NCBI GenBank assembly: GCA_913046275.1
Contig: CAJWSE010000060.1
Location: 1-6,426, forward strand
Length of the DNA: 6,426 nucleotides
DNA from: an uncultured Phycisphaerae bacterium
GTDB lineage: Bacteria; Planctomycetota; Phycisphaerae; Phycisphaerales; SM1A02
Reading direction: 5' to 3'
The stretch's first letter is position 1; each line of letters begins with the position of its first letter. Of this stretch, positions 5,229 to 6,426 are shown piece by piece. The position numbers and the translations under genes were made by a program. The notes below the pieces were generated by a model. It had not been told where the DNA came from. It saw only the letters and a list, made by a program, of their open reading frames with translations, and made no database searches.

Positions 5229-6426
5229 TTAAGAGAGGGCTTGTTCTAAATCTTTAATCAAATCATTGCAGTTTTCTATGCCAATGCTTAAGCGGACAAG
5301 ACCATCATCGATTCCTAATGTTTGACGTTCTTCTGGAGGTACAGATGCATGGGTCATGATGGCAGGATGCTCAACAAGAGATTCAACACCGCCAAGAGAT
5401 TCGGCAAGTGAGAAGATCGCTAGTTTTTCGAGGAATTGTTTGGATGTGCTAAGCCCACCTTTTATGATGCAAGTAATCATTCCACCGCTCGCTGGTTTGC
5501 CGTCAAGCGTCATCTGTTTTTGTGCGATATCAAACTGTGGATGTGAAGGTAGGCCGGGGTATATGACACGCTCAATAGCGTCATGTGATTCAAGCCATTT
5601 GGCAATATGAAGAGCACTTTCGCAATGACGTCGAATTCGAAGAGAAAGAGTTTTGATGCCTCGAAGAACAAGGTATGAATCGAATGGGCTTAGGATTGGG
5701 CCTGATGAGTTCTGGATAAAACGAATTCGTTCAGCGAGTTTTTCATTGCCTGTTACTAGTGCGCCAGAAACAACATCACTGTGACCACCTAAGTATTTTG
5801 TGGCAGAGTGCATGACTATATCAAATCCTATTTCAAGTGGATTTTGAAGAGCTGGAGTCGCAAAAGTGTTGTCGCAAGCAAGTATTATTCCTCTATTTTT
5901 GGCAATCCGCACAATACCTTCTAAGTCCACGATTTTGAGCATAGGGTTCGTGGGAGTTTCAATCCAAATTAGCTTTGTCTGATCATTAATTGAACTTTCG
6001 AGCAATTCTAAATTGGTAAGATCAATGAAAGAGAAATCTAGTCCTGATGATCTGCGTTTTACTTTATTAAATAGCCGATTTGTCCCGCCGTATAAATCAT
6101 CCATAGCGATAACATGATCAAAGCGTTCGCCTTGAACTTGGCGCATATCGCCAACAACGAACTGGATACGATGGTATTCATCAACACCGAAGTAACGCTC
6201 GTTGGCCAGATCGATTAAGGACTGAGAAAGATCGACCGCGATCACTTCAGCACCGCGTTTTGCCAGCTCAATAGAGATCACACCCGTACCGCAGCCCGCA
6301 TCAAGCACTTGCTTACCGGTGAGATCTTGCGGCAACCAGCTCAACAATAAATTGCGCATAGATTCGCGTCCGGCACGGACCGTTTCGCGAACGCCGCTAA
6401 CGGGCTCATCGGACGTGAGACGAGCC
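5229..6426 (-). CDS. Chimeric frame: cystathionine gamma-lyase/synthase missing its N-terminus, joined to BchM
   Basis: One frame is open from the right edge to the stop at 5229, but it holds two unrelated proteins. Residue numbers are counted from the internal Met at 6359. From about residue 81 on it is a PLP enzyme of the Cys/Met metabolism family: DDLYGGTNRLF (Tyr90 would stack on PLP), WIETPTNP, DNTFATP and SATKYLGGHSD with the PLP-binding Lys188, then ESLGGVESL and the PAIMTHASV region. These enzymes make or cleave cystathionine in transsulfuration; gamma-lyase and gamma-synthase cannot be told apart here. About 100 N-terminal residues normally present, including the YSR motif that contacts PLP of the neighbouring subunit, are missing. 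Residues before about 87 are BchM. As written, neither half could fold normally. The gene stops six bases before pgi, suggesting co-transcription in the true genome. Confidence 0.85.
   Translation of the reverse strand, partial: ARLTSDEPVSGVRETVRAGRESMRNLLLSWLPQDLTGKQVLDAGCGTGVISIELAKRGAEVIAVDLSQSLIDLANERYFGVDEYHRIQFVVGDMRQVQGERFDHVIAMDDLYGGTNRLFNKVKRRSSGLDFSFIDLTNLELLESSINDQTKLIWIETPTNPMLKIVDLEGIVRIAKNRGIILACDNTFATPALQNPLEIGFDIVMHSATKYLGGHSDVVSGALVTGNEKLAERIRFIQNSSGPILSPFDSYLVLRGIKTLSLRIRRHCESALHIAKWLESHDAIERVIYPGLPSHPQFDIAQKQMTLDGKPASGGMITCIIKGGLSTSKQFLEKLAIFSLAESLGGVESLVEHPAIMTHASVPPEERQTLGIDDGLVRLSIGIENCNDLIKDLEQALS
6099..6119 (-). other. Junction between bchM and the cystathionine lyase/synthase gene
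   Basis: The 21 nt encode DHVIAMD. Upstream residues (GERF) belong to BchM and downstream ones (DLYGGTNRLF) to the PLP enzyme, while this heptapeptide is expected in both families (FDHVxAMDSLIHY and GDHVIAMDDLYGG). The exact crossover therefore cannot be placed inside it. A shared stretch of this length is what a short k-mer assembly or a microhomology crossover would leave. Confidence 0.75.
6099..6426 (-). pseudogene. bchM: BchM (Mg-protoporphyrin IX methyltransferase) N-terminal fragment
   Basis: Read leftward from the right edge, the first codons give ARLTSDEPVSGVRETVRAG, then RNLLLSWLPQDLTGKQVLDAGCGTG, AVDLS and VVGDM, ending in FDHVIAMD. This is the SAM-dependent methyltransferase BchM, which methylates the propionate of Mg-protoporphyrin IX on the way to bacteriochlorophyll. 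Motif I (VLDAGCGTG, the SAM-binding loop) and the acidic residue of AVDLS are intact. BchM should continue with a segment like SLIHY and about 100 more residues; instead the frame turns into a PLP enzyme. GC here is about 54% by hand count (6121-6426) against about 39% in the adjoining 5761-6060, so this piece probably comes from another organism, most likely a phototrophic proteobacterium. The Met at 6359 is internal, not a start: the frame and the homology continue past it to the edge. Confidence 0.8.

Noticed and set aside
5229..6359. A genuine bifunctional BchM-cystathionine lyase enzyme starting at 6359
   Set aside because: Both domains are cut inside their folds, the join sits in a shared heptapeptide with a GC shift, and BchM homology continues past the proposed start to the window edge.
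1..6426. CRISPR array, tRNA or rRNA gene, insertion sequence or prophage gene
   Set aside because: No spaced direct repeats, no cloverleaf or rRNA-like stretch and no transposase or phage protein was recognised by eye; this was a reading, not a profile search.

Overview
The window is a gene-dense, compact stretch of a Gram-negative bacterium. Its left 6.1 kb has rather low GC (a hand count over 5761-6060 gives about 39%). The best taxonomic guess is a flagellated planctomycete of the Phycisphaerae type. This rests on a small protein with two zinc ribbons, a GYF-like module and a C-terminal anchor, on an extended CsrA paired with FliW, and on an LptF/LptG permease pair. That placement is inference from protein style; there is no rRNA or other marker gene in the window.

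Layout, left to right. (1) 2-1431, plus strand: the C-terminal end of an LptF-type permease, then a complete LptG-type permease whose start overlaps the previous stop; together they make the inner-membrane part of the lipopolysaccharide export machine. (2) 1435-2352, minus strand: a predicted lipoprotein with a degenerate parvulin (SurA/PrsA-like) domain. (3) 2351-3025, plus strand: the zinc-ribbon/GYF-like tail-anchored protein, whose start codon overlaps the start codon of the divergent lipoprotein gene. (4) 3026-3215: a 190-nt non-coding leader unusually rich in GGA, with hairpins that look like CsrA targets. (5) 3216-3981, plus strand: fliW and csrA, the flagellin-homeostasis switch in which FliW binds and inhibits CsrA. 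(6) 3987-5222, minus strand: glucose-6-phosphate isomerase. (7) 5229-6426, minus strand, upstream of pgi: an open frame that is two different genes joined.

The right end is the oddest part. The frame running leftward from 6426 begins as BchM, the Mg-protoporphyrin IX methyltransferase of bacteriochlorophyll synthesis, and changes in the middle of its methyltransferase fold into a cystathionine gamma-lyase/gamma-synthase that lacks its first quarter. The switch falls in the heptapeptide DHVIAMD (21 nt, 6099-6119), which fits both families, and GC moves from about 39% to about 54% across it. This is most simply a metagenome assembly chimera, or less likely a recombination scar; it should not be read as a new bifunctional enzyme.

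The most interesting biology is the fliW leader. It has seven GGA triplets within 81 nt, including an 11-nt hairpin that presents GGA as its whole loop and differs by one loop base from the known CsrA consensus hairpin. This suggests that CsrA controls synthesis of its own antagonist FliW. No CRISPR array, tRNA, rRNA, IS element or phage gene was seen.
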